In this document: one piece after another, positions 33,831 to 45,608 of the stretch
Layout: each line of letters begins with the position of its first letter
Position numbering within the stretch: the stretch's first letter is position 1
Source: Hippasteria phrygiana
Lineage: Eukaryota; Echinodermata; Asteroidea; Valvatida; Goniasteridae
Length of the DNA: 64,000 nt
Assembly (NCBI GenBank): GCA_037893225.1
Contig: JAZGUH010000564.1
Coordinates: 930,001 to 994,000, forward strand
Reading direction: 5' to 3'
Position numbers and translations under genes: made by a program
Notes under the pieces: generated by a model
The model's database searches: none
Told to the model about the DNA's origin: nothing
The model's input: only the letters and a program-made list of their open reading frames with translations

Positions 33831-34240
33831 CTGGACGATACGACGATAAAATCGCCACGATGCGATATTTGCCCCAAAATCGCATACATTTTAGAAAATT
33901 TTGAAATATCGGGATATCGCCGATATCGTTTTTAAAATGGGCGATTTGTTCTAAACCCGCATTTTCCTTTAAACAAATCGGCGATACTTACGTTTCACCC
34001 ACATCACAGGTTCGCTGAAATTAATGTGCCTTTGAAAACTGTGCCCACCGCGAGCTGCGCCTTTTTGCCTTGATGAATGGCGAATCTATCCAGCCGGCCA
34101 GTAAATTTTCTTGATGATTTTGATCATGCATATACTGCATGATTTTTAACGGGGAAATTAAACGGGGCGGCTATTTGACATTACATGTAGGACATGTAGT
34201 TTCAAGCTCCCACATCATGCGCAACGAAACCCTGAATTTA
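33828..34240. repeat. Repeat-derived insert with GGGCTGGACGATAC start
   Basis: The THAP frame ends against AGGGCTGGACGATACGACGA, followed by ATCG-rich palindromic strings (AAATCGC/GCGAT). This resembles the GGGCTGGGCGATA class of dispersed repeats. The right boundary is uncertain. Confidence 0.35.
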
Positions 34241-34476
34241 TTCCCCTGATCTGACAAAGTATCTGAGAAACAGCAAAACACACTAACAGAAACAAACAAT
34301 TTAAGTTTTACACTCAAACTTTGCAATCTAAGCACAAAATTCTCCGCAAATTATTCAGTAATATTCCAAGGACATTATTCGCCGAACGCAAATCCCTCTC
34401 CAACTTCCAAGATTCAGAAATCTGAAAAATACAGTGCGCGATATACTCTAAAACACATGGAACAGCGTGCAAATGT

Positions 34477-34731
34477 TCAACACGTGCGTGCAGTACATGT
34501 ACCGCTATGGCATGCGTCAGCAGCCCCCATGGCCGGGTCACCGCGCGGATCCGATGAATAGTGCCGTGACTGTGAAAATGAAATTGTGGCACTGAAAGCC
34601 AGACTCGGGATAAAGGCAAAATTCCGGCTGAAACCTTGGGCAGTCCCACTGTAGCTTGGCGATTCTCCATCCACCTGAAAATCTTCAGAATCCACGCTGT
34701 ATTCTTCCCACGAGCCGTCAGAATCTGCCAT
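34477..34731 (-). CDS. Hypothetical acidic ORF inside the THAP element
   Basis: The minus-strand frame from ATG at 34,731 starts MADSDGSWEEYSVDSEDFQV, an acidic Ser-rich N-terminus, and loses any conserved look after about 45 residues. It may be the N-terminus of a second element protein, or the first exon of a captured gene. No splice donor could be fixed and no family was recognised. Confidence 0.3.
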   Translation of the reverse strand: MADSDGSWEEYSVDSEDFQVDGESPSYSGTAQGFSRNFAFIPSLAFSATISFSQSRHYSSDPRGDPAMGAADACHSGTCTARTC

Positions 34732-35337
34732 TATTCCAGAGCGAAAATTTTGTCCACGGCGAGATCGACACGGGCATAAAAGTACATGTACGTCCATGGT
34801 CTGTACCGCGACGTTCATTTAGATGAATGCGATGATCGCGGCGCACACGTTATCCACATATCCGGGGCCAATAATTTCAGCGTCAAAACAAGTCAGCTTC
34901 CTACTCCACAAAGACCTCATAAAAATAGTCTCATGTGATAAAAAATTGATGAAAAACTCATCAGTTGAACGCTAAATTTAAATCATGCAATAATGCACCG
35001 TCAGGAAGATTAAAAATAGGACAAAACCGATGCCTAAAATACACCACATACATGTACAGTACATACTGATGACCGTACACACACCATGACTCCATGAGCA
35101 TTGCATCTTGTGACGTTATCTTTCCCCACGCAGTGACGTCACACGATTGCATTGTAAACACGCGGTTGACCCCGAGCTTTTCTGATTCAGAGCGAAAGAG
35201 ACTCTGAAGTAAAACTTCTCTAAAATCGCCAAATCCATGCGTACATTTTTGAAACCTACTTTGTTAGTTTTGGGGAGGCATAAGCTATCAGAAAAGCTAA
35301 GAAAGTGGAAATCTACAACTTGGCTTTAGTCGGCCTT

Positions 35338-35444
35338 ATAATCATCGATCTATACGAAGTTGTATCTCATGGGGCGTTTCGAGAAATTTTGTGGCCGTTT
35401 TGAGGTTGAAATGGGATGTTTTTGTTCGGTCGTCTGTGGTTTTG
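35338..35444. repeat. Decayed dispersed repeat, right part
   Basis: This continues the repeat split by the THAP element and matches about 54,990-55,085 (GGTCGTTTTAATGGTGAAAT there, GGCCGTTTTGAGGTTGAAAT here). Confidence 0.6.
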
Positions 35445-35825
35445 AATAAGCCTAGTCGCTATTTCAAGTGCGCATGCGTGTAACTCGACGCAGCAAACCA
35501 GCTTTGGAGATAAACAAAGCAGATGAATGCACGCAAGTCTATGGGTGACGTGGTAACCGAATCCGCATTCTGCAATTTTTCATCTAATCAAAAAGAAGAT
35601 AGAAACTTTTGTTCAGAGAAAAGTTGGAACATACAAAACATCTTAAACCATGGTCCCGTAAAAAAATGCCGAAATTTTGCCTTTACTTCAAAACAAGAAC
35701 TTTTCTTTAATTTCGTTGGTACCCGCCATGATTTTGCACGCGTGTGGGAAACTGTTTATCTCAAAAACGAAAATCGTTGAATCATGATGTGCACATGCGC
35801 AGTTGAAATAGCGAAAAGGCTTATT
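35445..35825. mobile_element. 380-bp TIR element
   Basis: Termini AATAAGCCTAGTCGCTATTT and the complement of GAAATAGCGAAAAGGCTTATT are inverted over about 30 bp, continuing into GCGCATG-type sequence on both arms. Part of the interior (GATAAACAAAGCAGATGAATG) recurs near 40,413. No coding content; duplication not resolved. Confidence 0.7.
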
Positions 35826-37606
35826 AAATGGACAATGATGGCTACCAATTCCCTTGGACCCTACTATCGCCAGACACGTCCAAGTTTAAAAGAGGCGATA
35901 AATTGGGCCCAAGTTACTCGGACTAGCTAAAATCTACATGTAGTCGCTCATTTCGGCTGTAGATTTCACTGTAAAAGTCATCCAAAAACTATTAATCTCT
36001 TTCTCTAATGGCTGATGAATATAGCTGTATTGAATAAGGAAAACAAGGCTTACCAAATTGGGGTCTTTTGATGTCCAATAAGGGGTGAATAAACTCGCAA
36101 ACGTCGAGAGGTTTCTAAAAACTGTACTGAGTAAGATCACATTACTGTTGAGATTTACATGTGCAGCAAAGATGGCTGCCTCCTGCACATGTGTAACAAC
36201 ACTGTACCCAGTGGTGCTGCACTGTGGGTACATGTACACACAGACACAAGGTCACCTGTTCTGGGAAGGAGGTTAATATACTGAAAACACTTAAACAGGC
36301 TCTTCCACTAAATATGATTGAGCTCATCATGATTCTCTTGAAAATAATGAATGAACTAATTACTTCCTAAAATGTGGAAAAGACATAAGTACATTTTATA
36401 TGTATTCAATGTAGAAAAAAAAAAATCTACCTCCAAGTGACTTCACTGTATGCACTGCTGCAGTGACAAAAGTTATTTTCATAAAGATCAATATCCCATC
36501 TTCTGTACATAACGGTGTCCACCTAAACACAACTCAATTTTGGGGGGATACAAATGTATTTTCAAATTTGTGTGTGTGTAATGTTACACAGTTTTAGACA
36601 TACTTCGAAGAACAACTTCAATGTTCTGGAAAATTCTCTGCCCAGTATGAGAAATGTGCTCTTAAAGGACACCAAGTTATGTACAGAAGATATCTCCCTT
36701 GGCTCACTTTAAGGGCTGGTGTATCTCTTGTACCCGGGTACCCGACCGTAACGGCAATCGGGTACCCGGTTCCAATAAAAACCGAAAATGCCCAGGCCTA
36801 GTATATATAATCCTTCTTTTTCTTTTGCAGGGAAATCAGACATTCTGCCATTTTTGCAGCAAACACAGATGCAGTATTCTTGGGAAACGATCCGAACCAA
36901 AGTGCTGAATGAGCAGTCGGCCAAAAAGAGAAAACTCAACAAGGCCATGGAAAAAATAACTCTTTGATTGTTGTACATGTAACAAATTAACCCTCCGACT
37001 GTCACAAACCGTCAACAAATCTTTCCACTTCCTCATTCACTGTTGGTATGTGACGGCAACATATTCTTTTACAGTGGTAAATTATTTGTTCAATCAGAAA
37101 ATCATATAATGTAATAAAAGGGTCGGTTTATAAGTACCGGTTAGCTATCAAGACAAAAAGAAAGAAAAACAATCATACATGTACACGATGTACATGTGAG
37201 TAAACATCAAAATAAACAGACAAAGCAGGCAGATAAAGTACCAAAAAAATGTAGTTTGATTTTGATTGAAAGGACTTACCTGTACTTGGCATACTGAAAG
37301 TATGTTTGCATAGGAGGGGAAAAGAAACCCTGTACAAATGTAAACCTGATCACTGTTACTGGCAAAGTAAATTCACTATACAACTGTAAATGCAGCCTCG
37401 TCACTCGCTTCTTCGTTATTCGCTAAAGAGCCACGTCATGACTTAATCATGTGTCAAGTGACATGAGCCAAAATGTCAAATATTTTTGGTCATGAATTTA
37501 ACCTCAGATTAAAAAAAACCTTAATATACATGTACATACATGTACATGTACATGTGTAGATTTATAATTAGCTCAATCAATAAAAAAAGAAAATCGGAAA
37601 AGCCCT
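35826..37606. other. No gene recognised
   Basis: The stretch contains an ACCCGGGTACCCG palindromic cluster near 36,730-36,770 and ACATGTA strings, but no frame with a recognisable domain and no clear TIR pair. Confidence 0.35.
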
Positions 37607-37638
37607 GCATTCTGTTCTATACAGATGCAGACCTCTAG
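37607..37638 (+). repeat. Helitron-like 3' terminus: hairpin plus CTAG
   Basis: GCATTCTGTTCTATACAGATGC forms a stem-loop, followed six bases later by CTAG (37,635-37,638) and a T-run. This is the layout of a Helitron 3' end. Similar motifs occur at 52,146-52,176, 53,426-53,462 (CTCG instead of CTAG) and 60,609-60,644. There is no Rep/helicase ORF, and the following T-rich sequence is also shared, so it could be an internal motif of a larger repeat. Confidence 0.45.
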
Positions 37639-37639
37639 T

Positions 37640-38700
37640 TTTTTCCTATTTTACGTGTAGTTCTATCCCTAATCCCATAGACATTGTACACAAATTTTGT
37701 GTGCGGCACTTTGGTCACTAAACAACATCAGATCTTAACCCAACTTAACACAACCATAGACCCTAACCTCAAATTGTTTCTCTTAGACTGACGTCATGAT
37801 GACGTCTTCACGTGTCACGTGACGTCATCTTAATTGTCCATTTTTCAAGGGCCCATATCTAGAGAACCGTACAAAATGTAGGTCCGATTTCGCTCAAACC
37901 TGGTATGTTGGTAGGCCAGCACGTGTTATAGATGAAAATTGAGGTGACGTCATGATGACGTCATCATACGATTTTATAATAATTTTTTAGTTTTTGAACC
38001 TTAAACTTTCTTAAAGCCATATCTCAAGAACAGAACATGCTACATGTAAATTCAAAATTCCTTTAGTAATAGCTTTGTTAGCTCCTACATGTATATTCTT
38101 TCATGTCAATGTGAATGTGAAAATTGTGTGAAACACATCTAAAGGTTCCCTCAGGTCGACCTGCGATTTGCTTGCGCTGCGACGGAACCGTCGGCATCAA
38201 GCAAAAAATCATGCTCAGGTCACAAAACTGAGAAATCGTGCGATTGTCGTGGAACAAGCGGCATCGGACACCTTTGCCGCACGCTGATTGGCTAGCGGCA
38301 ACTATTGTGCGCGCGTGACGTCGCACACTGTGTGTACTGGGCGTTCCCGCACAGTCGGGAACACGTCGCAGAAGTTGGAATTGTTCTACTCCTGCGACTC
38401 ATGATTTTTTCGAACGGCGACTGATGCCTATCGTCTTAATATCGTCGCAGTTACACTCAGGTCACAAAAGGTCGGCGACTGATCTGTTCCCGATGGTCGT
38501 AGCTCAGACGCAGCTTGATCCTGAAAAGGCAGTCGCCGACTGATCTGTGTCATCGCAAAGTCGACCTGAGGGCACCTTAAGGGTACACATGTACATAGAT
38601 CCAATCGTCACAAAAATTGGTGGGTAGTAGATAGTGCCAGTAGCATGTAAAATCCGAAGTGACGTCATTGAAATAATATTATAGGACAGATGAATTCTAT
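37640..38700 (+). repeat. TGACGTCA-module repeat, one full unit
   Basis: Blocks occur in the same order as at 53,550-54,200: a T-rich start, GTGACGTCATGATGACGTCA pairs, a CATATCTAGAGAACCGTA block, AAGCCATATCTCAAGAACAG and AAAATTGGTGGGTAG. The unit is interrupted by the MITE at 38,143-38,577. Confidence 0.75.
38143..38577. mobile_element. 435-bp TAA-flanked MITE (PIF/Harbinger type)
   Basis: TAA (38,140-38,142 and 38,578-38,580) flanks termini AGGTTCCCTCAGGTCGACCT and the complement of AAGTCGACCTGAGGGCACCT. Related repeat units elsewhere (for example 54,055-54,085) read ACATATAAGGGTAGGTCCGA, giving the empty site, so the TAA duplication is confirmed. The interior is made of CGACTGATCTGT-type inverted strings. 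Confidence 0.9.
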
Positions 38701-39649
38701 AGAGAGTAAATCCCTAATGTTTTCAGTACTACAATGTATTATATGAGCCAGTGCTGTATTTGAATACTTTTATCGCATCCTAATATTAATATTATGAGTT
38801 TTTTATGGAATACAATCCCAACCAACTATCGATACATTTTTGTGAGTCTTTATTGAGTACGGCTGAGTACTTTGATGATGAAGTACGAAATCAAGCAGTC
38901 AAGTGCTTCTCAAGTCCAATTACAGTGAAGTTCAATTATGAGCCTGTATTCTCAAAAAGGACTCCAATTGTACTCAAGTACGAGTACTCAGTACATGTAT
39001 GTACTACGCAATGTACACTGTACACTCACTGCAGTATAAATTAATTTCAATTTTGCAGTGATTTCTGTACATTGACAAATCTATTTAAATGAGTATCCTT
39101 GCTTTACAGAACAAAGTGTTACATTGTATTTACAAGCAAATTTGATGTAATTTAATCACCGTCGTTATCAGAATTTGCAATAATTGATTTGTCAGAAATC
39201 CAATATCGAGAATATATATACATGTATGAAATATTGATTATGTAAAAGTTAATGACCATAAAGATGACACTTCACTAAGTCCCAGTTTTTCATCAGGGAT
39301 TTTCTTTAGAACATATTTCTCAAACTTTTTAAAACAAATCTCAGCACTGAGAGTTTGTCCAGAACAGGCGGTTTCTTTTGAGGTTTGACATTAGGGGAGA
39401 CCGTGAATTAGTCACAAGCACAAGTTGCCGCCGAGTTTGATCTCATTATACAGCAAACGTAAATAAAGTAAAAGCACAAACAGGAGATTTATTTTGACGA
39501 TAATCTAACGCATTTTCGATATTTTTGATATTAATCCTCAATATCAAAATTTTCGATATTTCAATAGGATTAAAAAATTGCTATCAGGGATATCGATATC
39601 AAAATAATATTGAATAATCAAGTAACATTGATAAATCGACGGTGCTTAA
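38701..39649. other. No gene recognised
   Basis: AT-rich sequence; ATCGATATC-type strings near 39,500-39,610. No supported feature. Confidence 0.35.
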
Positions 39650-39653
39650 TTAA

Positions 39654-39782
39654 CCCTGTTTACTAGAACCCTGCCAGACGCATTAGATTGCATACTTTGT
39701 CACATTGTGCAGAGTCCAACAAAGTGGAGCTGTCAGCACATACATTGTATATGCACTGTGCTGCGTCTGGCAGGGTTTAGGG
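39654..39782. mobile_element. 129-bp TTAA-flanked MITE
   Basis: TTAA (39,650-39,653 and 39,783-39,786) flanks inverted ends containing ACCCTGCCAGACGCA and TGCGTCTGGCAGGGT. The right end reads TTTAGGG against CCCTGTTTACTAG on the left, so the outermost bases agree with an extra few bases on the left. Another likely piggyBac- or Kolobok-type MITE, of a different family from 27,495. Confidence 0.85.
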
Positions 39783-39786
39783 TTAA

Positions 39787-41003
39787 TGTAATTTCCTCTT
39801 TTTCCCCCTAAAATGAATTTTATGAAATCCAGAGTCAGCAGCTCGCTATCCAACCAATAAAAAAAAATGCTGGTTCAGTTATTCTTTGTTTTTCTCTCTA
39901 AAACAAAATGGTTGCTATTTGCTATGTGCTACATGTATATATATATGTGCATGCTGATAAGGACCGAAGAAGATGCAATACATGTCATGTAGGCCTAATT
40001 TTTGTACCTAAAAATTCAAGTTGTATTTTAAAAATATATTTGGCACACTTTAAATGTGTCTATCAACTGTTATTCCCACCCCAGGGCTGCCCACCCAAGT
40101 GAATCCAAAACCACTTGGGCCAAAAATGTTTGCGAGTGACCAAAATCCCGAAGCTAGCGCTTGAAAAACATGACCTGGGCGGGAACGTTGATAAGTTTAA
40201 CATGACCTAAGAATGTTTTTCTTGTACAGTAGAATGTTTATGCTGTTCGGTTTTATGCTGTTTGGTTTTAAACTTACAATTGTTAAAATAGCAATTTGTT
40301 ACAGTTCTTTAAGACATGTGAGTGTTATATTCATGGAAATTAGGCAGCATTTCACTGGTTGTTTTTTTTTCACTCAATATTAGTATTGCTCTATGGTTAC
40401 ATGTACCTCGAGATAAACGCAGCAGATGAATGCACACAAGTCTAGAGTATGGGACGTGGCAATTTTTTGGGGGGGCAACTAACAGTAAGACATTTTCTTT
40501 CTAATTCTATTTCTAGGTCTACGGAAAGGAAAAACAGTCTGACATCTTGATGTGGTTATCAAGTGAAGAAAAACTTGGATTTAAATTTTCAGGAAATTTT
40601 ACACTAAAACCTGGAGTAGAGGGGAGTAACATTAACGTTAGAGGACAATTTCTTGGTTTTGCTGCATGAGTTAGACGTATAAACATGGTGATAAACAAAG
40701 CCCTGCGTTGTTGCCACGTTTGGTTGGTCTGGACTTTCGAAAGACATTCCATTACTCCATTTTTGTTCTTTCATGAGTCAACCTAAATGTACATGTACAT
40801 AGCACAATTAATTAAGGATATTTTCAAAACCTGTTTAATTTACAAAACCTTCTAAGCACTTCAATACTTGATTTCATTCAGGCACTGAGCCAAGTGTAAT
40901 GTTATATGTATCTGGTTAATCCCTTAAAACCCTAACAGTCCTGAATCCTGCAATTTCAACACGATTTTCCACACACCCCAGTTCACACAGTCCTGTTTTA
41001 CTA
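39787..41003. other. No gene recognised
   Basis: The string GATAAACGCAGCAGATGAATG near 40,413 is shared with the TIR element at 35,445. No coding signature otherwise. Confidence 0.35.
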
Positions 41004-42380
41004 GGCCAAGTAAAAAATAAAGTTTCTCGTCCGGACTTTTTCCCAAAAAAGTAGGAAGCAGGGCTTTACTATTTCCATTTTTTTCTATTTTTTTGAGAGT
41101 TTTTTTGTGTTATTTGAGTTATACTGATGCAATATATGACAAACAAATGATTTGTATCATTTTAGTCCACTTGCTAAGCAAGTTTCCAAATTCAGAAATG
41201 GTAAAACAAATGTAACACTGGTATATATGTGAATGTCTGATTGCACGATCTCAAACTGCCAATCGCAACACATTCACTAGTAAAACACAACACACTTTCA
41301 AAGTACAGCTTTTCTAGTTGCAGGTGTTTGTTTTTCCTTTGATTTCTCTTAAATGTTTTAAACTTGTTAATATTTTGTTTTAATACTAACCCCGCCTCCG
41401 ATTTGCAGACAATAATAGCCATATTCGTGTGTTTTCGCAACAAATTCGTCACACGAAAATCAGCTCTTCAGGTACAATGTATGGTGGGGTTGGCGTGCGC
41501 GTGAAACAGTTGGGTGGTTCCAAAACTACTTCGGCTGACATGCCATCAAAACGAAGTACGGGTACCAACTTGCACAGAAAGCTACATGTACACGTACATG
41601 TACATGTAGGTGCAATTTCACTCGTTTTGTACATGTATGCTGCTACATCGTACTACACATCAAGAAGCTGAATCACACCATTTTTTTAGCGACTGTGAAA
41701 AGCACCGGGCTCATATACTCAATTAGACTTTACGCACAGTCATGCAATTTAACATGGAAAGAGTCTAGATGTCGGGCTCATATACTCAATACACTGTTTC
41801 TTTCCAATGTCACACTGCCACACTGCATGTTCCAGCCGCACGCGTTATATGCACGTGCACGCATGTCGGACTTTACTGCACGCATGTCGGACATAAACTA
41901 CGAATGTGATTGGTCAGAATATTATCGGGCGAGGCACACTGGATCGGTCCATTGATAGACTCTACGCATAGTCATGCGATGTCAGTATGTTACATGTATA
42001 GACTAATCCGACGAACAAAATTACATTACATTTGAGGCACGTGTTTACTTTGGCAATCCTATTGGTCAAAGGCGCACTGAGTGTGCGCGTATGATGAGCG
42101 CGCGTGTATGGACAGGCTCGATTGGGTACCCAAAGATGACTTCTAATTTTGTTCGTCGGATTAGTCTATACCATGAACAGTTGTATTGCGAATGTGGAAA
42201 AGGAGTCTAGACCATTTTTTACGGCGAAATAAACCAAGGAACTTCGTTTTTGTTTCGAATATTTCCACGATTTGTTATCTTTTTTTTCTGAACAGTACAC
42301 ATGTAAATAGTCAAAAAAGGAGGCGGCGGTCAAAAAGGAGGCGGGCGGGGACGAGAAACTCAATTATTTTTTTACTTGAC
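41004..42380. mobile_element. 1.4-kb TIR element, second member of the GGCCAAGTAAAA family
   Basis: The left arm GGCCAAGTAAAAAATAAAGT followed by TTTCTCGTCCGGAC is matched on the right by the complement of GGGCGGGGACGAGAAACTC and TTTTTTTACTTGAC. The arms parallel those of 26,255-27,203. The interior differs, contains no transposase, and holds a smaller MITE at 41,999-42,168 plus a duplicated CGGGCTCATATACTCAAT string (41,707 and 41,774). Confidence 0.75.
41999..42168. mobile_element. 170-bp MITE with perfect 25-bp TIRs
   Basis: TAGACTAATCCGACGAACAA at the left continues identically for five more bases and is repeated exactly, inverted, ending at 42,168. TA flanks both sides (41,997-41,998 and 42,169-42,170). 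It lies within the 41,004-42,380 element. Perfect TIRs suggest it is young. Confidence 0.85.
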
Positions 42381-43652
42381 AATATATGAGCCTTTGTGAG
42401 GGTGGGGAGGTTATGTAGAACACCTACATGTATGTACACGCATGCGTGAACATACATGTAAATCGTGTGCCGCAGCAGCCACACTTAATACAGTCTGACA
42501 AAGTTCAGGATTTCCGTTGTTTGTGCATCTCTTTAAACGATCAATTTAAAGGATCAAAAAAAGAAAAAATGTTTCATAACTGAACAAAAACAAATATTAC
42601 GTTAGATATTAAATTTATGAAAAATCCACATTCGTTTACATGTAGGCCACTGAAGAATGATTCAGGCATGCCCAACAAGTTGTTCCCTGCTGGTGATAAA
42701 CTGCCCTAAGGAAATTAAATATCAAGGTAGAGAGAGCTGAAATCCTAGTACGACTTTAGGCCAATACCGGAATATACATGTAAGGGCTATGCTGGAGTGT
42801 TCTTTTAAAAGATTCATGGCATGGTTGTTTTTACTTTTTGAATGACTACATGTACATGTATCATGTCAATCACACAGGTCTGTGGACATACATGTATGTA
42901 CATGTACATGTCAGCCTTTGTGAATGGCTAAACGTTTAAATGTTACGATTCTTAAAATATTTGCTAAACATTTACAAAACTAAACGCAAAGTCACATCCT
43001 CAGTCAAATCCAATGTGCATGCACTGGATGAAGTGACCTTGCAGAAATTCCAAGTGTTGGATAAACCACAATTTCTACAGTACGTTTTTTCTCGACTTTT
43101 CAGGACTTTAAATGGAATGTCTTTATGGCTATCACTATCACCATGTAAATGTGTAAATGTATATCACCATGTTTAGTGCCCATTCAACACTTTCAGAATA
43201 TTCTTCTTTTATTATTTTAAATTGACTCCTTGCAGAGTACATGTAGGGCCTATGACATTTTCTTTTTAAAGATTTTTTAAAAGGGAAATAAAGTCTGAAA
43301 TTCTACATAGTCTGATTTTCATCTCGTGAATGTGAAGTCACAACGACAAAGATTCAAGAATGTCCCAAAGTCCAAAAAGAGTAACCATTGGTCACTGCGC
43401 ATGTTCAGTGCCGGCTTAATATCGTTTACTAAAGAAAGGCCCTGCCAAATATCCACTGCCAAGTAAAAAACTGTGAAAAGACATGAATCTTGGAGCGAGA
43501 GTGAGAAATATTTTGTTCGAAAATACTTTGAAAATGCACTCAACATGCTCAAGACTTGTTCAGTTGTACAAAGTACATAATGTATTGTTGATGTCCCCTA
43601 AACGTGGCACACTTTGATTTTTTGCTATGTTGTACCTGAAATTTCACTGTAA
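42381..43652. other. No gene recognised
   Basis: AT-rich sequence with ACATGTA strings; short frames only. Confidence 0.35.
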
Positions 43653-43803
43653 AGGGCCGGTCACACTGCAGCGATAACGAACACGGAAACGGAAACGGAA
43701 ACGGAAACGAAATATCGTTACTGCAGGTCACATTGTGCACGAAAAAAAAAAAAAATGACGAGAAATCGCTGAGGCCAATGTGTAACTATGACAACCATTC
43801 AAA
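43653..43803 (+). promoter_or_regulatory. Possible Harbinger left end and 5' region
   Basis: TAA at 43,650-43,652 is followed by AGGGCCGGTCACACTGCAGC, which looks like a PIF/Harbinger terminus. A (CGGAAA)n microsatellite at 43,684-43,709 and an A-run follow, then the ATG of the Harbinger-like exon at 43,804. I could not find a matching right end in the window. Confidence 0.4.
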
Positions 43804-44099
43804 ATGGCGGACTTTGAAGAAGATGCTCTGTTATTACTGCTGTTATCAAGACGGCGAAACAGAGAATTAGGGAAAAGGCGGGTCTGGGTGCATGAAATCT
43901 TTCAAAATCGAGAGCAGGGTGAATTTAACACCCTAGTTAGAGAACTTTCAAGCCATGAAGATAAGTTCTTTGAATATTTTCGCATGTTGGAAGATCAATT
44001 CAACCATATTTTTGGCCTTGTAAAAAACGACATCACCAAGGTGACAACTCAGCTGAGGTCACCAATTGAGGCTAGACAGCGACTGGCTTTGTGCCTTAG
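43804..44099 (+). CDS. PIF/Harbinger transposase-like protein, first exon
   Basis: The exon starts MADFEEDALLLLLLSRRRNR and ends with SPIEARQRLALCLR, which matches the N-terminal region of HARBI1-like proteins, where the line is normally followed by a conserved Tyr-Leu-Ala segment in the next exon. A clean donor AG|GTGAGT ends the exon at 44,099. In PIF/Harbinger elements the DDE nuclease cuts DNA together with a Myb-like partner; domesticated HARBI1 has lost cutting. The DDE-bearing exons are not found downstream, so this is either a 5' remnant or a gene with a distant second exon. Its orientation converges on the BEN-like gene. Confidence 0.7.
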
Positions 44100-45141
44100 G
44101 TGAGTATATTTGATGTAGGCCTATTATCCTGAATGCATAGCTTCTATTACAACATTTTCAAACAACACGAAACAAAACTTGCACTGTTATTATGAAAGAC
44201 CTTACTTGACAGTAAATGAGTCTCGATCATCCTATAAAATCGCGACACTTTGTCAGTAGCATATCCAGCTTTTTGTGCCAGGGAGGGCAAACAACTGTCT
44301 GAACACGTTTTGTTTTATGACGTCTCAAATGCCGCTAAGGGGGGTGGGGGCCATTGGATCATACCCCCAGATTGGCGAGACCATAATGTTTCCTTGCTCT
44401 ATAGTGAGACTTTGAGGTCATATTGTAACTTTCCATTTAAATAATATTAAAAATGGAGAGCAGTCACCACAAAAGCTTTAAATGCACCGCTTTTGTGTAA
44501 GGTTCAAGTTCTCAGGTTGTCAGATGTACGTATATATGTCATGAACAGCGCCCTCTAGTGTCATTTGATTTCCCCTCCTTTTTTTTTGAATTTCATGGTC
44601 GTGGGATTTTGGTCATCCCCTCCCCCAATCGCAGACAGATTTACACCACTGCTCATAGGCTATGTTGTTTTCTAGTTGCATACACCCATCTTCCTAGGAA
44701 TATAGCGGCCTGTCAAATCGTTTTTAGTCAATAAATACAAACTCAAAACAAATTCACAAACATGAATTACTCGGGGACAAAAGTATTTAACTGACAATAT
44801 TTTATTTTATCACAGTTTTTTTCATATTTTAGTAAACATGAAGTTGCAAAAAATTCCTTGCATTATACTTTATCCGCAATACGTTGTAAACGTCAGTTAT
44901 ATTATTTGTGTAAGTTAATATTTATAATATATAATTTACAATTTATCTCGTGTTATTAAATAGTTGACCATTTAACACAAGTTTTCATTCAACAAGTGAC
45001 TGCAAAATATATTTAACTCTTCTCCAGTCGACCAATTTCACATTTATCTGCATATATTAACAATTGTGTGCTGCAGTTCATGAAATAAGACATCATAATG
45101 ATTAAAGATAATAGGAATTATCCACTCAATATTTGATATAT
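44100..45141. other. Between convergent genes; no further exon recognised
   Basis: I looked for the remaining Harbinger exons on the plus strand and found none. Poly(T) and AT-rich stretches dominate. Confidence 0.4.
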
Positions 45142-45519
45142 TTATTGATTTTGTACATGTTTTTGAAGCAGCAAACGGCCAGCTGCATCGATTTCCTTGC
45201 ATCTGGTTAAGTGTGTCCTGATTGAGCTGACCGTGTACTGCTCGATGTCGCCTTCCTTTTTGAGGTAAGTACGGTTATTCCTGAGCACATTGTCGGGAAA
45301 TGCTCTCCGAGCTAGTTTAACCGCGAAGTTGCGTGAAGAGCTGCTCAGGTGGAACAGTCGGACGAGTTCATCTTTATCACCCTGTTCGGGCACCGGAGCA
45401 GCTCTCCTCGGAACTCGTCGGCCAGCATCCCTTCCTTGCTGAAGCAGCATTTTAATCCTATCAAGACGTGCCTTATTTCGTGTTAGTTCAGGTTGTTTCT
45501 TCTTGATAGATCCAATATC
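45142..45519 (-). CDS. BEN-domain-like C-terminal exon
   Basis: From an acceptor TTCGTAG at 45,526-45,520 the exon reads DIGSIKKKQPEL, then DRIKMLLQQGRDAG, then a domain with LVRLFHLSSSSRNFAVKLAR, RAFPDNVLRNNRTY and YTVSSIRTHLTRC, ending QKHVQNQ. The hydrophobic spacing and the RNFAVKLARRAF core resemble BEN domains, which bind DNA and act in transcriptional repression. The stop codon at 45,144-45,142 overlaps an AATAAA string, a possible early polyadenylation signal. Exon phase is 0 at the acceptor; no clean phase-0 donor was found upstream, so the junction with the next exon is unresolved. Confidence 0.6.
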   Translation of the reverse strand, partial: DIGSIKKKQPELTRNKARLDRIKMLLQQGRDAGRRVPRRAAPVPEQGDKDELVRLFHLSSSSRNFAVKLARRAFPDNVLRNNRTYLKKEGDIEQYTVSSIRTHLTRCKEIDAAGRLLLQKHVQNQ

Positions 45520-45608
45520 CTACGAAGTAAGTTAACAACCATGTCGTCCCTCCCCCAGCGCTGCCCCCTCCCCCTGCGCTGCCCCCTCCCCCTGCGCCTC
45601 CCCCTTAC

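Larger units (their letters stand above)
33232..35337. mobile_element. 2.1-kb TIR element with THAP-domain remnant
   Basis: The left arm AAGGCCGACTAAAGCCAAGT (33,232) is matched by the complement ending at 35,337; the arms are complementary for about 58 bp. The paralogous empty site near 54,985 (ATCTTAATCATGG) shows the insertion clearly. The left flank is TTAA-like and the right flank TATAA, so the duplication is not exact; TTAA would fit a Kolobok-type element, a class that can carry THAP domains. P elements are the other THAP-bearing class but give 8-bp duplications. Confidence 0.8.
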
